The position numbers and the translations under genes are program-made. Positions 16,356 through 24,639 of a DNA stretch of 64,000 bases are shown here, piece after piece. The stretch covers positions 62,001 to 126,000 of the forward strand of contig NZ_SPQT01000001.1 in assembly GCF_004571025.1 (NCBI RefSeq). The letters are read 5' to 3'. Each line of letters starts with the position of its first letter. The first letter of the stretch is position 1. This stretch comes from Bradyrhizobium niftali (lineage in GTDB: Bacteria > Pseudomonadota > Alphaproteobacteria > Rhizobiales > Xanthobacteraceae). The notes under the pieces are model-generated. The model searched no databases. It was given only the letters and a program-made list of their open reading frames with translations, and was not told where the DNA came from.

Positions 16356-16993
16356 ACATACGATTTTCGCGCTGGATCGAAGATCGGCGGATAGTCGTTC
16401 TCATCGAGCAGATCGAGAAACGGATCGAGCCCCCTGGACTTGATCAGCGCGAGCTCCTGATGCGAGATCAGGTTCACGGTCAATATCTCCACCGGATCGC
16501 CCGCGATCTCCAGCGCCGCGGCGACCTCCTTATCGGGGCCGATGACCGGCGTCAGAAACAGAAACGTCTGGAAGTCCGTTCCTGCAACCGGCGGCCACGG
16601 CAGCGCGACGCGATGGCCGAAGCCGAACCAGGTTGTGTCGATGAACGGCAGATTGGCCAGCCAGCGCAGATTGGCGCAAACCTCCTCTGTCGGCTCGCGG
16701 ACGTACCACATCAGCTCGGCACGCGGCTTGGCGTCGCCATGTGATCCCGGCATCCGCTGCTCGCTCATGCCGTTGGTCAGAAGCACGTAGCCTTCGTCAG
16801 ATCCCTCTTGGCACACCGGCACGAAATCGCGGCCAAAGGCGTGGATGTCGATGCGGCGCTCCGCGCTGTCGGTGAAGCTGTGCTCGGGCTCGCCAAGTTC
16901 GCTTTCATAGATGGCGAGTCGATGCCGGTAGAGGTCGGCCGAGGGCGACGGCGCGCTGGAGCCGGATACGAGCTTTGCGAGACGGGAGAGCAT
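16352..16993 (-). CDS. Suppressor-of-fused (SUFU) domain protein
   Basis: 213 aa soluble protein. The stretch AERRIDIHAFGRDF...YVLLTNGMSEQRMPG and later LPWPPVAGTDFQTFLFLTPVI...VNLISHQELALIKSRG match the bacterial SUFU domain, which spans most of the chain. Bacterial members often act as immunity or accessory proteins of unclear function, commonly near toxin genes; none is seen here. ATG 16993 (AGAGG upstream) is preferred to a possible start at 17059. Its last codon overlaps the edge of a family E repeat. It sits among hydroxy-acid dehydrogenases with no evident functional link. Confidence 0.75.
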   Translation of the reverse strand: MLSRLAKLVSGSSAPSPSADLYRHRLAIYESELGEPEHSFTDSAERRIDIHAFGRDFVPVCQEGSDEGYVLLTNGMSEQRMPGSHGDAKPRAELMWYVREPTEEVCANLRWLANLPFIDTTWFGFGHRVALPWPPVAGTDFQTFLFLTPVIGPDKEVAAALEIAGDPVEILTVNLISHQELALIKSRGLDPFLDLLDENDYPPIFDPARKSYV

Positions 16994-17149
16994 GTGAACC
17001 TCTGAGGCGGTGTGAGCCGGGATATCCGCGTTGTCGCCAGACAAGGCGGGCCGGTTCAAATCCGCGGCACGAGCTCCGCATTAGTCCATATCGCCCTGCG
17101 CAATTGTGCAGGAGGCCTGGATGATGCCGAGCGATCTGCCTCGTTCGGA

Positions 17150-18223
17150 CTAGCCGACGATCTTCTCGATCGCGGCCTGATCCAGCCCGAACTTCTGCCC
17201 GGCCGCGAGAATCTCCTGCCAGGTGGTCGGATCGACCGGAATGCCTTCGGCGAGGCGCTTCTTCTTGGTCTCGCGCTCGGGATCGCCGGCGATCAGCACC
17301 TTGTCGACGCCGGGAGCGGGCGGCGAGCCGGTGTGCCAGGCGACGAAGCTTTCGACCTCGCTCGCAAGATTTTCGCCGGTGCCGAGCTTGTTCGGGTCGA
17401 TGACGATCGAGAGCATGCCGTTGAGGACGTTGTACTTGCCGTCCGAGGGGCCCTTGACCACCTGCCCGCCGGAGAGCGCGCCGCCGAGGATTTCGCACAC
17501 GAGCGCGAGCCCCGAACCCTTGTGCTCGCCGAACGGCAGGATAGCGCCGTATGGCGGGATCACGGTGTAGCGCGGATTGGTGGTGGGCTTGCCTTCATTG
17601 TCGATGATGGTGCCGGGCTCCAGTTCGACGCCCTTGTTGTGGGCGACGCGGGTCTTGCCCTGCGCGATCCTGCTGGTGGCGAAGTCGAGGACGATCGGCT
17701 CTTTGCCCCTGCGCGGGATGCCGACGCAGAACGGATTGGTGCCGTGGCGCGCATCGCTGCCGCCCCAGGGGGCCACGATCGGGCGCGAGATCACATTGAC
17801 GAAGTGGATCGAGACCAGCCCGTGGTCGATGCACTGCTCGGCCCAGTGGCCGATGCGGCCGATGTGGTGCGAGTTGGCGAGACCGACGAGACACACGCCG
17901 TTGCGCTTTGCGCGCTCTGCCGCCAGCTCCATCGCTTCATGGCCGATCACCTGGCCGTAGCCGGTGAGGCCGTCGAGGGTGAGAAGCGGACCAGTGTCGA
18001 GCACGATCTTGACGTGCTGGTTCACGGCAAGGCCGCCGTTGGTGACGCTCTGGACATAGCGCGGGATCATGCCGACGCCGTGCGAGTCATGTCCCCTAAG
18101 ATTGGCCTCGACGAGGTTGGTGGAGACGAGCTCGGCTTCTCGGTCCGTGGAGCCGCCGGCCTTGACGATGGCGCGGACGGCGTTGGTGAGCGGCTCTGCC
18201 TTGATGGTGCGATAGTCGGCCAT
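17150..18223 (-). CDS. Malate/L-lactate/ureidoglycolate dehydrogenase family (Ldh2/AllD-type) oxidoreductase
   Basis: 357 aa with the family's non-Rossmann NAD(P)-binding fold. Motifs are LRGHDSHGVGMIPRYV (His45/His48), GLANSHHIGRIGHWAE with the probable catalytic His119/120, APWGG and LPFGEHKGSGLALVCEIL. Known members oxidise L-malate, L-lactate, sulfolactate or ureidoglycolate (AllD). ATG 18223 gives MADYRTIKAE. It follows the D-2-hydroxyacid dehydrogenase and M20 hydrolase genes on the same strand. That trio resembles part of an allantoin-type pathway (AllC then AllD), although sequence alone does not fix the substrate. Confidence 0.9.
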   Translation of the reverse strand: MADYRTIKAEPLTNAVRAIVKAGGSTDREAELVSTNLVEANLRGHDSHGVGMIPRYVQSVTNGGLAVNQHVKIVLDTGPLLTLDGLTGYGQVIGHEAMELAAERAKRNGVCLVGLANSHHIGRIGHWAEQCIDHGLVSIHFVNVISRPIVAPWGGSDARHGTNPFCVGIPRRGKEPIVLDFATSRIAQGKTRVAHNKGVELEPGTIIDNEGKPTTNPRYTVIPPYGAILPFGEHKGSGLALVCEILGGALSGGQVVKGPSDGKYNVLNGMLSIVIDPNKLGTGENLASEVESFVAWHTGSPPAPGVDKVLIAGDPERETKKKRLAEGIPVDPTTWQEILAAGQKFGLDQAAIEKIVG

Positions 18224-18234
18224 TGTTGTTGCTC

Positions 18235-19146
18235 TTATCCTTTCACGATCCGGCGGCAGTGGACCCATGCCGCTTCAATCAGGTTTTCGCTCGCCTCCGG
18301 CGTGCGGAACGCCGAATGCGCCGACAGCGTCACGTTCGGCAGTCTTGTCAGCGGATGGTCGCCGGGCAGGGGCTCGATGTTGAAGACGTCGAGGCCGGCA
18401 TGGCGGATGTGGCCCGACTTCAGCGCGTCGATCATGGCGGCCTCGTCGACGACCGCGGCGCGCGCGGTGTTGATGAGGATGACGCCGGGCTTCATCGCAA
18501 AGATCTTCTCCCGCGTGATCATGCCGCGCGTCTCGTCGTTGAGCAGCAGGTGCAGCGACACCACGTCGCTGGTCGCCAGCACGGTGTCGAGATCGGTGAA
18601 CGTGACGCCCGGATAGCTCTTCGGCGAGCGGTTCCAGGCGATCACCTTCATGCCGCTGCCCGTGGCAATGCGCGCAACCTCCGCTGCGATGCCGCCGAAG
18701 CCGATGAGGCCGAGCGTCTTGCCGGTGAGCTGCATGCCGTCTTCGCGCAGCCAGTTGCCGACGCGCATCTCGCGATCCATCATCGCGATGACGCGGGCCG
18801 AGGCCCACATCAGCGCGATCGCGGATTCCGCGACCGCTGTGTCGCCGTAGCCCTTGATCAGGTGCACGGAGATGCCGAGCTCGGCGAGCTCTTCCGGATT
18901 CATGTAGCTGCGCGCGCCGGTGCCGAGGAACACGACGTGCTTCAGGTCCGCGCATTTCCTCGCGACCTCGGTCGGCAGCGCGGTGTGGTCGACGATCGCG
19001 ATCTCGGCGCCGTCGAGGATTTCCGGGTATTGCTCGGGCTTGATGTCAGGGTCCCTGTTGATCCGCATCTTGGGATCGCCGGGCCGCTCCAGCCGCTCCA
19101 TGATCACGGCGAGGGCTTCGTTGGCGTCGACGAAAACTCCGCGCAT
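18235..19146 (-). CDS. D-2-hydroxyacid dehydrogenase
   Basis: 303 aa, slightly short for the family (usual 310-330). The dinucleotide-binding motif is TLGLIGFGGIAAEVA (about 145-158). The catalytic triad is intact: Arg229 in INTARAAVVDE, Glu258 in DVFNIEPLP and His277 in LSAHSAF. It reduces a 2-keto acid such as glyoxylate or hydroxypyruvate, or the reverse, with NAD(P)H in the cytosol. It lies 12 bp downstream of the M20 hydrolase and 11 bp upstream of the Ldh2-type gene, so the three are almost surely one transcript. Confidence 0.92.
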   Translation of the reverse strand: MRGVFVDANEALAVIMERLERPGDPKMRINRDPDIKPEQYPEILDGAEIAIVDHTALPTEVARKCADLKHVVFLGTGARSYMNPEELAELGISVHLIKGYGDTAVAESAIALMWASARVIAMMDREMRVGNWLREDGMQLTGKTLGLIGFGGIAAEVARIATGSGMKVIAWNRSPKSYPGVTFTDLDTVLATSDVVSLHLLLNDETRGMITREKIFAMKPGVILINTARAAVVDEAAMIDALKSGHIRHAGLDVFNIEPLPGDHPLTRLPNVTLSAHSAFRTPEASENLIEAAWVHCRRIVKG

Positions 19147-19158
19147 GGCTCTCTCCGG

Positions 19159-20409
19159 TCAGGACGCGACGCCGGCGATCGCCAGCACGGTGTGCATCAG
19201 CACATTGGTGCCCGCGGCGCAGTCGGGCTGCGTGGCGTCTTCCAGCTCGTTGTGGCTGATGCCGTCCTTGCAAGGCACGAACACCATCGCCGCCGGCATC
19301 ACGGTGTTGAGATTGCAGGCGTCGTGACCGGCGCCGGAGGTGATGCGGCGAGAGGAATAGCCGAGCGTCTTGGCCGCGTTCTCGACCGCCGCGATCAGCT
19401 TGGGATCGAAATGCGTCGGCGGCTTGCGCCAGACCAGGTCGATCTTGACCTCGACCTTGCGGCGCGCGGCGATCTCGGCAATCGCGGCGCGCAGGTCGCG
19501 ATCGAGCGCGTCCATGATCGCCCCATCGGCGCTGCGGCAATCCATGGTGAAGGCGATCTCGCCGGGTATGACGTTGCGCGAGGGGTTGGCGATCACGGCC
19601 TCGCCGATGGTGCCGACCGCGTTCGGCCCGTGCTTCTTGGCGATCGTCTCCATCGCCAGCACGATCTCGGAGAGCGTGGCCAGCGCATCGCGCCGCAGCG
19701 GCATCGGGGTCGATCCTGCATGGCTCTCGAAGCCGGAAATCTTGCCGTCATACCACAGCACGCCCTGGCCGGAATCGACGACGCCGATGGTCTTGCCCTC
19801 GGCCTCCAAAATCGGGCCCTGCTCGATGTGCAGCTCGACGAAGCAGCCGAGCTTCTGGAAGCCGACCGGCTTGTCGCCGCGATAGCCGATGCCGTCGAGC
19901 GCCTGGCCGACGGTGGTGCCGTCGATGTCCTTGCGCGACAGAATGTCGTCGGTGGTGAAGTCGCCGACATAGGCCGCGGAGGCCATCATCGCCGGCGCGA
20001 AACGCGAGCCTTCCTCGTTGGTCCAGTTGACCACGCAGATCGGCGCTTCGGTCTCGATGCCGGCGTCGTTCAGCGTGCGGATCACTTCCAGTGCGCCGAG
20101 CGTTCCCAGGATGCCGTCATATTTGCCACCGGTCGGCTGGGTGTCGAGATGCGAGCCGATTCCGACAGGCAGCTTCGACATGTCGCGTCCCTTGCGCAGG
20201 CCGAACTGTGAGCCGAGCGCATCGACATGAACCTCGAGGCCGGCGTCCTCGCAGGCCTTGCCGAACCAGTCGCGCACCTGCTTGTCTTCGCTGCTCAGCG
20301 TCAGCCGCCGCACGCCGCCCTTGGCCGTCCCGCCGAATTGCGCGGTCTCGTGGATGGAGCCCCAGAGGCGGGCGGAATCGATTTGCAAATTGGTGGCGGC
20401 TCGGCTCAT
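19159..20409 (-). CDS. M20-family Zn-dependent hydrolase (allantoate amidohydrolase / N-carbamoyl-L-amino-acid hydrolase type)
   Basis: 416 aa. The di-metal ligand set is visible: His87 (GIGSHLDTQP), bridging Asp98 (KYDGILGTL), Glu132/133 (NEEGSRF), His194 (VELHIEQGP) and His386 (GISHNELE). This is the AllC/HyuC/beta-ureidopropionase subgroup of M20, which removes carbamoyl or ureido groups. In-frame ATGs at 20436 and further upstream fall inside a palindromic repeat, so ATG 20409 (MSRAATNLQID) is chosen. First gene of a three-gene minus-strand operon. Allantoate, N-carbamoyl amino acid and ureidopropionate are all possible substrates. Confidence 0.9.
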   Translation of the reverse strand: MSRAATNLQIDSARLWGSIHETAQFGGTAKGGVRRLTLSSEDKQVRDWFGKACEDAGLEVHVDALGSQFGLRKGRDMSKLPVGIGSHLDTQPTGGKYDGILGTLGALEVIRTLNDAGIETEAPICVVNWTNEEGSRFAPAMMASAAYVGDFTTDDILSRKDIDGTTVGQALDGIGYRGDKPVGFQKLGCFVELHIEQGPILEAEGKTIGVVDSGQGVLWYDGKISGFESHAGSTPMPLRRDALATLSEIVLAMETIAKKHGPNAVGTIGEAVIANPSRNVIPGEIAFTMDCRSADGAIMDALDRDLRAAIAEIAARRKVEVKIDLVWRKPPTHFDPKLIAAVENAAKTLGYSSRRITSGAGHDACNLNTVMPAAMVFVPCKDGISHNELEDATQPDCAAGTNVLMHTVLAIAGVAS

Positions 20410-20431
20410 GCGGTCAGTCCATTCGTAATCT

Positions 20432-20514
20432 GTCATTCCGGGGCGATGCGAAGCATCGAACCCGGAATCTCGAGATTCCGGGTCTGGTGCTTGCGCACCA
20501 TCCCGGAATGACGG
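20432..20514. repeat. Intergenic palindromic repeat, family C (copy 1)
   Basis: GTCATTCCGGGGCGATGCGA at the left and CATCCCGGAATGAC at the right, with an inner GGAATCTCGAGATTCC palindrome. Copies at 49378-49486 and 55562-55661. It lies between the LysR stop and the M20 hydrolase start, both minus strand. Confidence 0.85.
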
Positions 20515-20536
20515 GAAAGGTTGTCCGGCATCCGTT

Positions 20537-21454
20537 TCAATGACGCGCCAGCGCGGGCGCGTCAACCGCGAGGCTGCTCTGCGCAATCTGACATGCAAGC
20601 TCGGCGACGCGCTCCACCGCCACGACGTCGGGCGAGGCGAGCCAGCTTGCCGTGAACGTCAGCGGCGTGATTTCGAGATCGGTGTCGAGCAGCTGCAGCC
20701 GCCCGTCGGCGAGTTCGTTCTCGACGATGGCGTCGGGGATCACGGCGATCCCGAGGCCTTCCACCGCCATGTGGATGACCGTCGCAAGCGACGCGGAGGC
20801 ATGCAGGCGGATCGGCGGCAATTCGGGCCGGTCGAACACCTCGCGCACGACCTCGTAGGGCCTGGTCTTGCGCGGGAAGGTGATGATCGGAAAACGCGCG
20901 AGATCGGCGCGCGTCACCGGGCCCTTGCCGAGGCCGAGCGAGGGGCTTGCGAGAAAACCGATCGGGTAATCGGCGAGCACGCGGTTGTGCACGCCGGAGG
21001 CGGACAGCGGCCCCACCACGAAGGCAAGCTCGATCTCCTGCGCGAGCAGGCGCGCCGTAAGGTTCGGTGTGATGTCGACCTCGATCTCCAGCGACAGGTT
21101 CGGATAGAGCTCGTTCACGCTCTTCACGAGGCGCGGCAGCCAGGTGTGCACGATGGTCTCGGCCACGCCGAGCCGCATCACGCCACGCATCGCCGAGCGG
21201 TCGCCGACCTCGGCCATCATCTGAGCGCGCAGGCCGATCAGCTTCTCTGCATAGACCATCATTTGCCGCCCGCTCGGCGTCGGCGAGGCCACGCGATGAT
21301 CGCGGTTGAGGAGCTTCACGCCCATCTCGCGCTCGAGTTGGGCGATGCGCTGGGAGATCGCTGGCTGGGTCGTGTTGAGCCTTTGTGCGGCGCCGCGAAA
21401 GCTGCCGAGCTTCACAACCCAGAGGAATGTCTCGATTGACCTGAAGTCCAGCAT
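20537..21454 (-). CDS. LysR-family transcriptional regulator
   Basis: 305 aa. Winged helix-turn-helix at 1-60 (MLDFRSIETFLWVVKLGSFRGAAQRLNTTQPAISQRIAQLE) and a periplasmic-binding-like effector domain from about 90, in the usual LTTR length. It lies back to back with the DUF1445 gene and the ABC transporter. The 120-bp gap holds a strong dyad of LysR type (21471-21493) 17 bp before its own ATG, so autoregulation plus activation of the divergent operon is likely. The hydrolase operon downstream on the same strand may also be controlled. Confidence 0.93.
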   Translation of the reverse strand: MLDFRSIETFLWVVKLGSFRGAAQRLNTTQPAISQRIAQLEREMGVKLLNRDHRVASPTPSGRQMMVYAEKLIGLRAQMMAEVGDRSAMRGVMRLGVAETIVHTWLPRLVKSVNELYPNLSLEIEVDITPNLTARLLAQEIELAFVVGPLSASGVHNRVLADYPIGFLASPSLGLGKGPVTRADLARFPIITFPRKTRPYEVVREVFDRPELPPIRLHASASLATVIHMAVEGLGIAVIPDAIVENELADGRLQLLDTDLEITPLTFTASWLASPDVVAVERVAELACQIAQSSLAVDAPALARH

Positions 21455-21470
21455 TGGAAGGATTTTCCCG

Positions 21471-21493
21471 ATCGATAAAAGGAATTTATCGAT
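21471..21493. promoter_or_regulatory. LysR-type operator (T-N11-A dyad)
   Basis: ATCGATAAA (21471-21479) and TTTATCGAT (21485-21493) are perfect 9-bp inverted arms around AGGAA. The dyad contains T-N11-A spacing typical of LysR-family sites and is AT-rich in GC-rich surroundings. It lies between the divergent LysR and DUF1445 genes, about 80 bp upstream of the latter. Confidence 0.7.
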
Positions 21494-21574
21494 ATTGATT
21501 AGAAAGGAAGATTAGACTTTATAGCACGCTTGGTGTTGGCTTGTCTTTGTCGAGTTTATAGGCAGGTCGATCAC

Positions 21575-22390
21575 ATGACTGTTTTGGTGGCAGTGCAGCA
21601 AACTGAAACACCCGACACCCTCCCGAGCCGCAAGGCCCGGCTCGCCTATCGCGGCGGCGAGGTGGGCTCCACCGCCGGGGTCGCCCCCGGCTTCGTCCAG
21701 GGCAATCTTGCGATCCTGCCGGCTGAATATGCCGGCGCCTTTCACCGCTTCTGCCAGCTCAATCCGAAACCCTGCCCGATCATCGGCATGTCCGACGTCG
21801 GCAGTCCGCATATCCCCGCGCTCGGCGCCGACCTCGACATCCGCACCGACGTTCCCCGTTACCGCGTCTGGCGTGACGGCGAAGTCGTGGACGAGCCGAC
21901 CGACGTCACCAGGTACTGGCGCGACGATCTCGTGACCTTCGTGCTCGGCTGCTCGTTCTCGTTCGAGGAGGCGCTGCTCGACGAGGGAATGCCGATCCGC
22001 CACATCGAGCAGAACGTGCGCGTGCCGATGTACCGCACCAACATCGCCTGCGGCGAGGCCGGTCCGTTCGCCGGCCCCATGGTGGTGTCGATGCGTCCGT
22101 TCAAGCCGGCCGATGCGATCCGCGCGGTGCAGGTCACCTCGCGCTATCCCGCGGTGCACGGCGCGCCCGTGCATCTCGGCCATCCGCATCTGATCGGCAT
22201 CAAGGACATCGCCAAGCCCGACTATGGCGATCCCGTGCCGGTCGCCGATGACGAGATCCCGGTGTTCTGGGCCTGCGGCGTCACGCCGCAATCGGTGATC
22301 AATGCCGCGAAGGTGCCGTTCGCAATCACGCATTCGCCCGGCCTGATGCTGGTGACGGATCTCAAGAACAGGACCATGGCCGTGATTTAA
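21575..22390 (+). CDS. DUF1445 / D-glutamate cyclase-like putative hydro-lyase
   Basis: 271 aa, the usual size of the DUF1445 (YcsI/putative hydro-lyase) family. Typical stretches are [53 protein letters not shown] and the C-terminal [11 protein letters not shown] and [12 protein letters not shown]. The mammalian relative is a D-glutamate cyclase interconverting D-glutamate and 5-oxo-D-proline; the bacterial reaction is generally unknown. ATG 21575 (MTVLVAVQQ) is preferred to ATG 21530. It stands 92 bp upstream of the ABC binding-protein gene, divergent from LysR, so it probably acts on a compound brought in by that transporter. Confidence 0.88.
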   Translation: MTVLVAVQQTETPDTLPSRKARLAYRGGEVGSTAGVAPGFVQGNLAILPAEYAGAFHRFCQLNPKPCPIIGMSDVGSPHIPALGADLDIRTDVPRYRVWRDGEVVDEPTDVTRYWRDDLVTFVLGCSFSFEEALLDEGMPIRHIEQNVRVPMYRTNIACGEAGPFAGPMVVSMRPFKPADAIRAVQVTSRYPAVHGAPVHLGHPHLIGIKDIAKPDYGDPVPVADDEIPVFWACGVTPQSVINAAKVPFAITHSPGLMLVTDLKNRTMAVI

Positions 22391-22482
22391 TGGGCAGCGT
22401 TTGCTGCTTCTTCAGGCTTTACGCTATCTGTCAATCGCTTCATTCGATACGCGCAAAATTCGAATAACAGGGGACTTTGCCT

Positions 22483-23727
22483 ATGACGATCACTCGCCGC
22501 GACGTTCTGCTCGGAGCCGCTGCCACTGCCGCGTTGATGCCGCTGGCTGCGCGTGCGCAAACTTCAGAAGTGGTGATCGGCGCGACCTATCCCTTGTCGG
22601 GCGCCGGTGCCCAGGTGGGTGTCGATGCGCAGCGCGCGTTCGAGACCGCGGTCGATATCATCAACAATGATCAGGACTTCGACCTTCCGCTCGCGAAGGG
22701 CCTGGGCTTGCCCGGCCTTGGTGGCGCCAAGATCCGTCTCGTCTACGCCGACACCCAGGGCGACCCGCAAAAGGGGCGCGCCGAAGCCGAGCGCCTCATC
22801 ACGCAGGAAAAGGTCTGTGCCATTCTCGGTTCCTATCAAAGCGCGGTCGCAGTCACGATCAGCCAGATCTGCGAACGTTACCAGACTCCGTTCCTGTCGG
22901 CAGACAACTCCTCGCCGAGTCTGCATCGCCGCGGCCTGAAGTATTATTTCCGCGCCTCACCGCATGACGAGATGTTCTCGGCCGGGATGTTCGATTTCCT
23001 CGATGCGATGAAGAAGAAGGGCGCCAAGGCCGAGACGCTGGCGCTGTTCCACGAAGATACGATCTTCGGCACCGACTCTGCCAATGCGCAGACCAAGCTC
23101 GCCACCGAACGCGGCTACAAGATCGTCGCCGACATCAAGTACCGCGCCAACTCGCCGTCGCTCTCGGCTGAAGTCCAGCAGCTCAAGGCCGCCAATGCCG
23201 ACGTGCTGCTGCCCTCGAGCTACACCACCGACGGCATCCTGCTGGTCAAGACCATGGCCGAGCTCGGCTACAAGCCGAACGCCATCGTGGCGCAGGCCGC
23301 CGGCTTCTCCGAAAAGGCACTTTACGACGCCGTCGGCGACAAGCTCGAGGGTGCGATCACCCGCGGCAGCTTCTCGCTCGATCTCGCCGCCAAGCGGCCG
23401 ATGGTCGGCAAGATCAACGATCTGTTCAAGGCGAAGTCGGGCAAGGACCTCAACGACAACACGTCGCGGCAGTTCATGGCCATGATCATCATGGCGGACG
23501 CCATCAACCGCGCCAAATCCACCGACGGCGAGAAGATCCGCGACGCACTGGCCGCGACCGAGATGTCGGGCGAGCAGACCATCATGCCCTGGAAGCGGGT
23601 CAAGTTCGACGAGATGGGCCAGAACAACGATGCCGATCCGGTGCTGCTGCAATATGTCGGCGGCAAGTTCGTCACCATCTTCCCGTCGCAGGCGGCGGTT
23701 GCCGACGCGATCTGGCCGATGAAGTAA
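22483..23727 (+). CDS. Branched-chain-amino-acid-type ABC transporter substrate-binding protein
   Basis: 414 aa periplasmic binding protein of the LivJ/HAAT class. The N-terminus MTITRRDVLLGAAATAALMPLAARA has a twin-arginine motif (TRRDVLL), so Tat export is likely, with cleavage after ARA near residue 25. The mature chain begins EVVIGATYPLSGAGAQVG and has the two-lobe fold (SYQSAVAVTISQICE, FHEDTIFGTDSA). ATG 22483 has GGGG upstream. It is the first of five clustered transporter genes. Ligands of this class include branched amino acids, amides, urea and small acids. The neighbouring tetronate and ureide-type enzymes suggest an unusual ligand. Confidence 0.9.
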   Translation: MTITRRDVLLGAAATAALMPLAARAQTSEVVIGATYPLSGAGAQVGVDAQRAFETAVDIINNDQDFDLPLAKGLGLPGLGGAKIRLVYADTQGDPQKGRAEAERLITQEKVCAILGSYQSAVAVTISQICERYQTPFLSADNSSPSLHRRGLKYYFRASPHDEMFSAGMFDFLDAMKKKGAKAETLALFHEDTIFGTDSANAQTKLATERGYKIVADIKYRANSPSLSAEVQQLKAANADVLLPSSYTTDGILLVKTMAELGYKPNAIVAQAAGFSEKALYDAVGDKLEGAITRGSFSLDLAAKRPMVGKINDLFKAKSGKDLNDNTSRQFMAMIIMADAINRAKSTDGEKIRDALAATEMSGEQTIMPWKRVKFDEMGQNNDADPVLLQYVGGKFVTIFPSQAAVADAIWPMK

Positions 23728-23759
23728 GCGACCAGGTTGCGGGCGGGGGACGAAGCAAC

Positions 23760-24638
23760 GTGACAGCCGAAACCATTATCCAGAGTCTTGCGAGCGGCCT
23801 CCTGATGGGGCTGCTCTACGGACTGATCGCCGTCGGCCTGGCGTTGATCTTTGGCCTGATGGACGTCGTCAACTTCGCCCATGGCGAATTCCTGATGCTG
23901 GCGATGTACGTGACGTTCTTCCTGTTCACGTTCTTCGCGATCGATCCGCTGCTGTCGGCGCCGCTGGCCGCCGCCGCCTTGTTCGTATTGGGGGCGGTGG
24001 TCTATCTCGTGATCGTGCGGTTTGCGATGCGCGCCAAGGCCAATGTCGGCATGGTGCAGATCTTCGCGACCTTCGGCCTCGCGATCGTGATGCGCGGCCT
24101 GGCTCAGCTGTTCTTCACGGCCGACTACCGCAGCGTCCCCAACTCATGGCTCGGCGGCAAGACGGTATCGGTCGCCGGGATCTTCCTGCCGCAGCCGCAG
24201 TTGTTCGGCGCGCTGGTCGCGATCGCCGCGTTCGGTGGGCTCTATTTGTTCATCAACCGCACCGATTTCGGCCGTGCGCTGGAGGCGACCCGCGAGGATC
24301 CCGGTGCGGTGGCCCTCGTCGGCATCGACAAGAACCGCGTGTTCGCGCTCGGCTGGGGCCTCGGAGCTGCCCTTGTGGGGCTCGCCGGCGCCATCATGGC
24401 GAGCTTCTTCTACATCTATCCCGACGTCGGTGCATCCTTTGCACTGATCGCCTATGTCACGGTGGCGCTCGGCGGCTTCGGCAGCGTGTTCGGCGCATTC
24501 GCCGGCGGCATCGTCGTCGGTCTCGTCGAGGCCACCACCGCGCTCGTGCTGCCGCCATCATTGAAGTCGGTCGGCATCTATGCCGTCTATCTCCTCGTGG
24601 TCTTTATCCGGCCACGCGGCCTGTTCGGATCGATGTGA
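23760..24638 (+). CDS. livH: ABC transporter permease, LivH type
   Basis: 292 aa inner-membrane permease with about 8 hydrophobic segments. The opening segment GLLMGLLYGLIAVGLALIFG and VVNFAHGEFLMLAMY are signature LivH sequences. A late EDPGAVALVGIDKNRVFALGW loop is the ATPase-contact region. GTG start at 23760, 32 bp after the binding-protein gene. It partners LivM. The gene symbol denotes family role, not proven leucine transport. Confidence 0.9.
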   Translation: MTAETIIQSLASGLLMGLLYGLIAVGLALIFGLMDVVNFAHGEFLMLAMYVTFFLFTFFAIDPLLSAPLAAAALFVLGAVVYLVIVRFAMRAKANVGMVQIFATFGLAIVMRGLAQLFFTADYRSVPNSWLGGKTVSVAGIFLPQPQLFGALVAIAAFGGLYLFINRTDFGRALEATREDPGAVALVGIDKNRVFALGWGLGAALVGLAGAIMASFFYIYPDVGASFALIAYVTVALGGFGSVFGAFAGGIVVGLVEATTALVLPPSLKSVGIYAVYLLVVFIRPRGLFGSM

Positions 24639-24639
24639 G

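Noticed and set aside
20410..20598. N-terminal extension of the M20 hydrolase
   Set aside because: The extra codons are translated from a family C palindromic repeat; the family N-terminus starts at the ATG at 20409.
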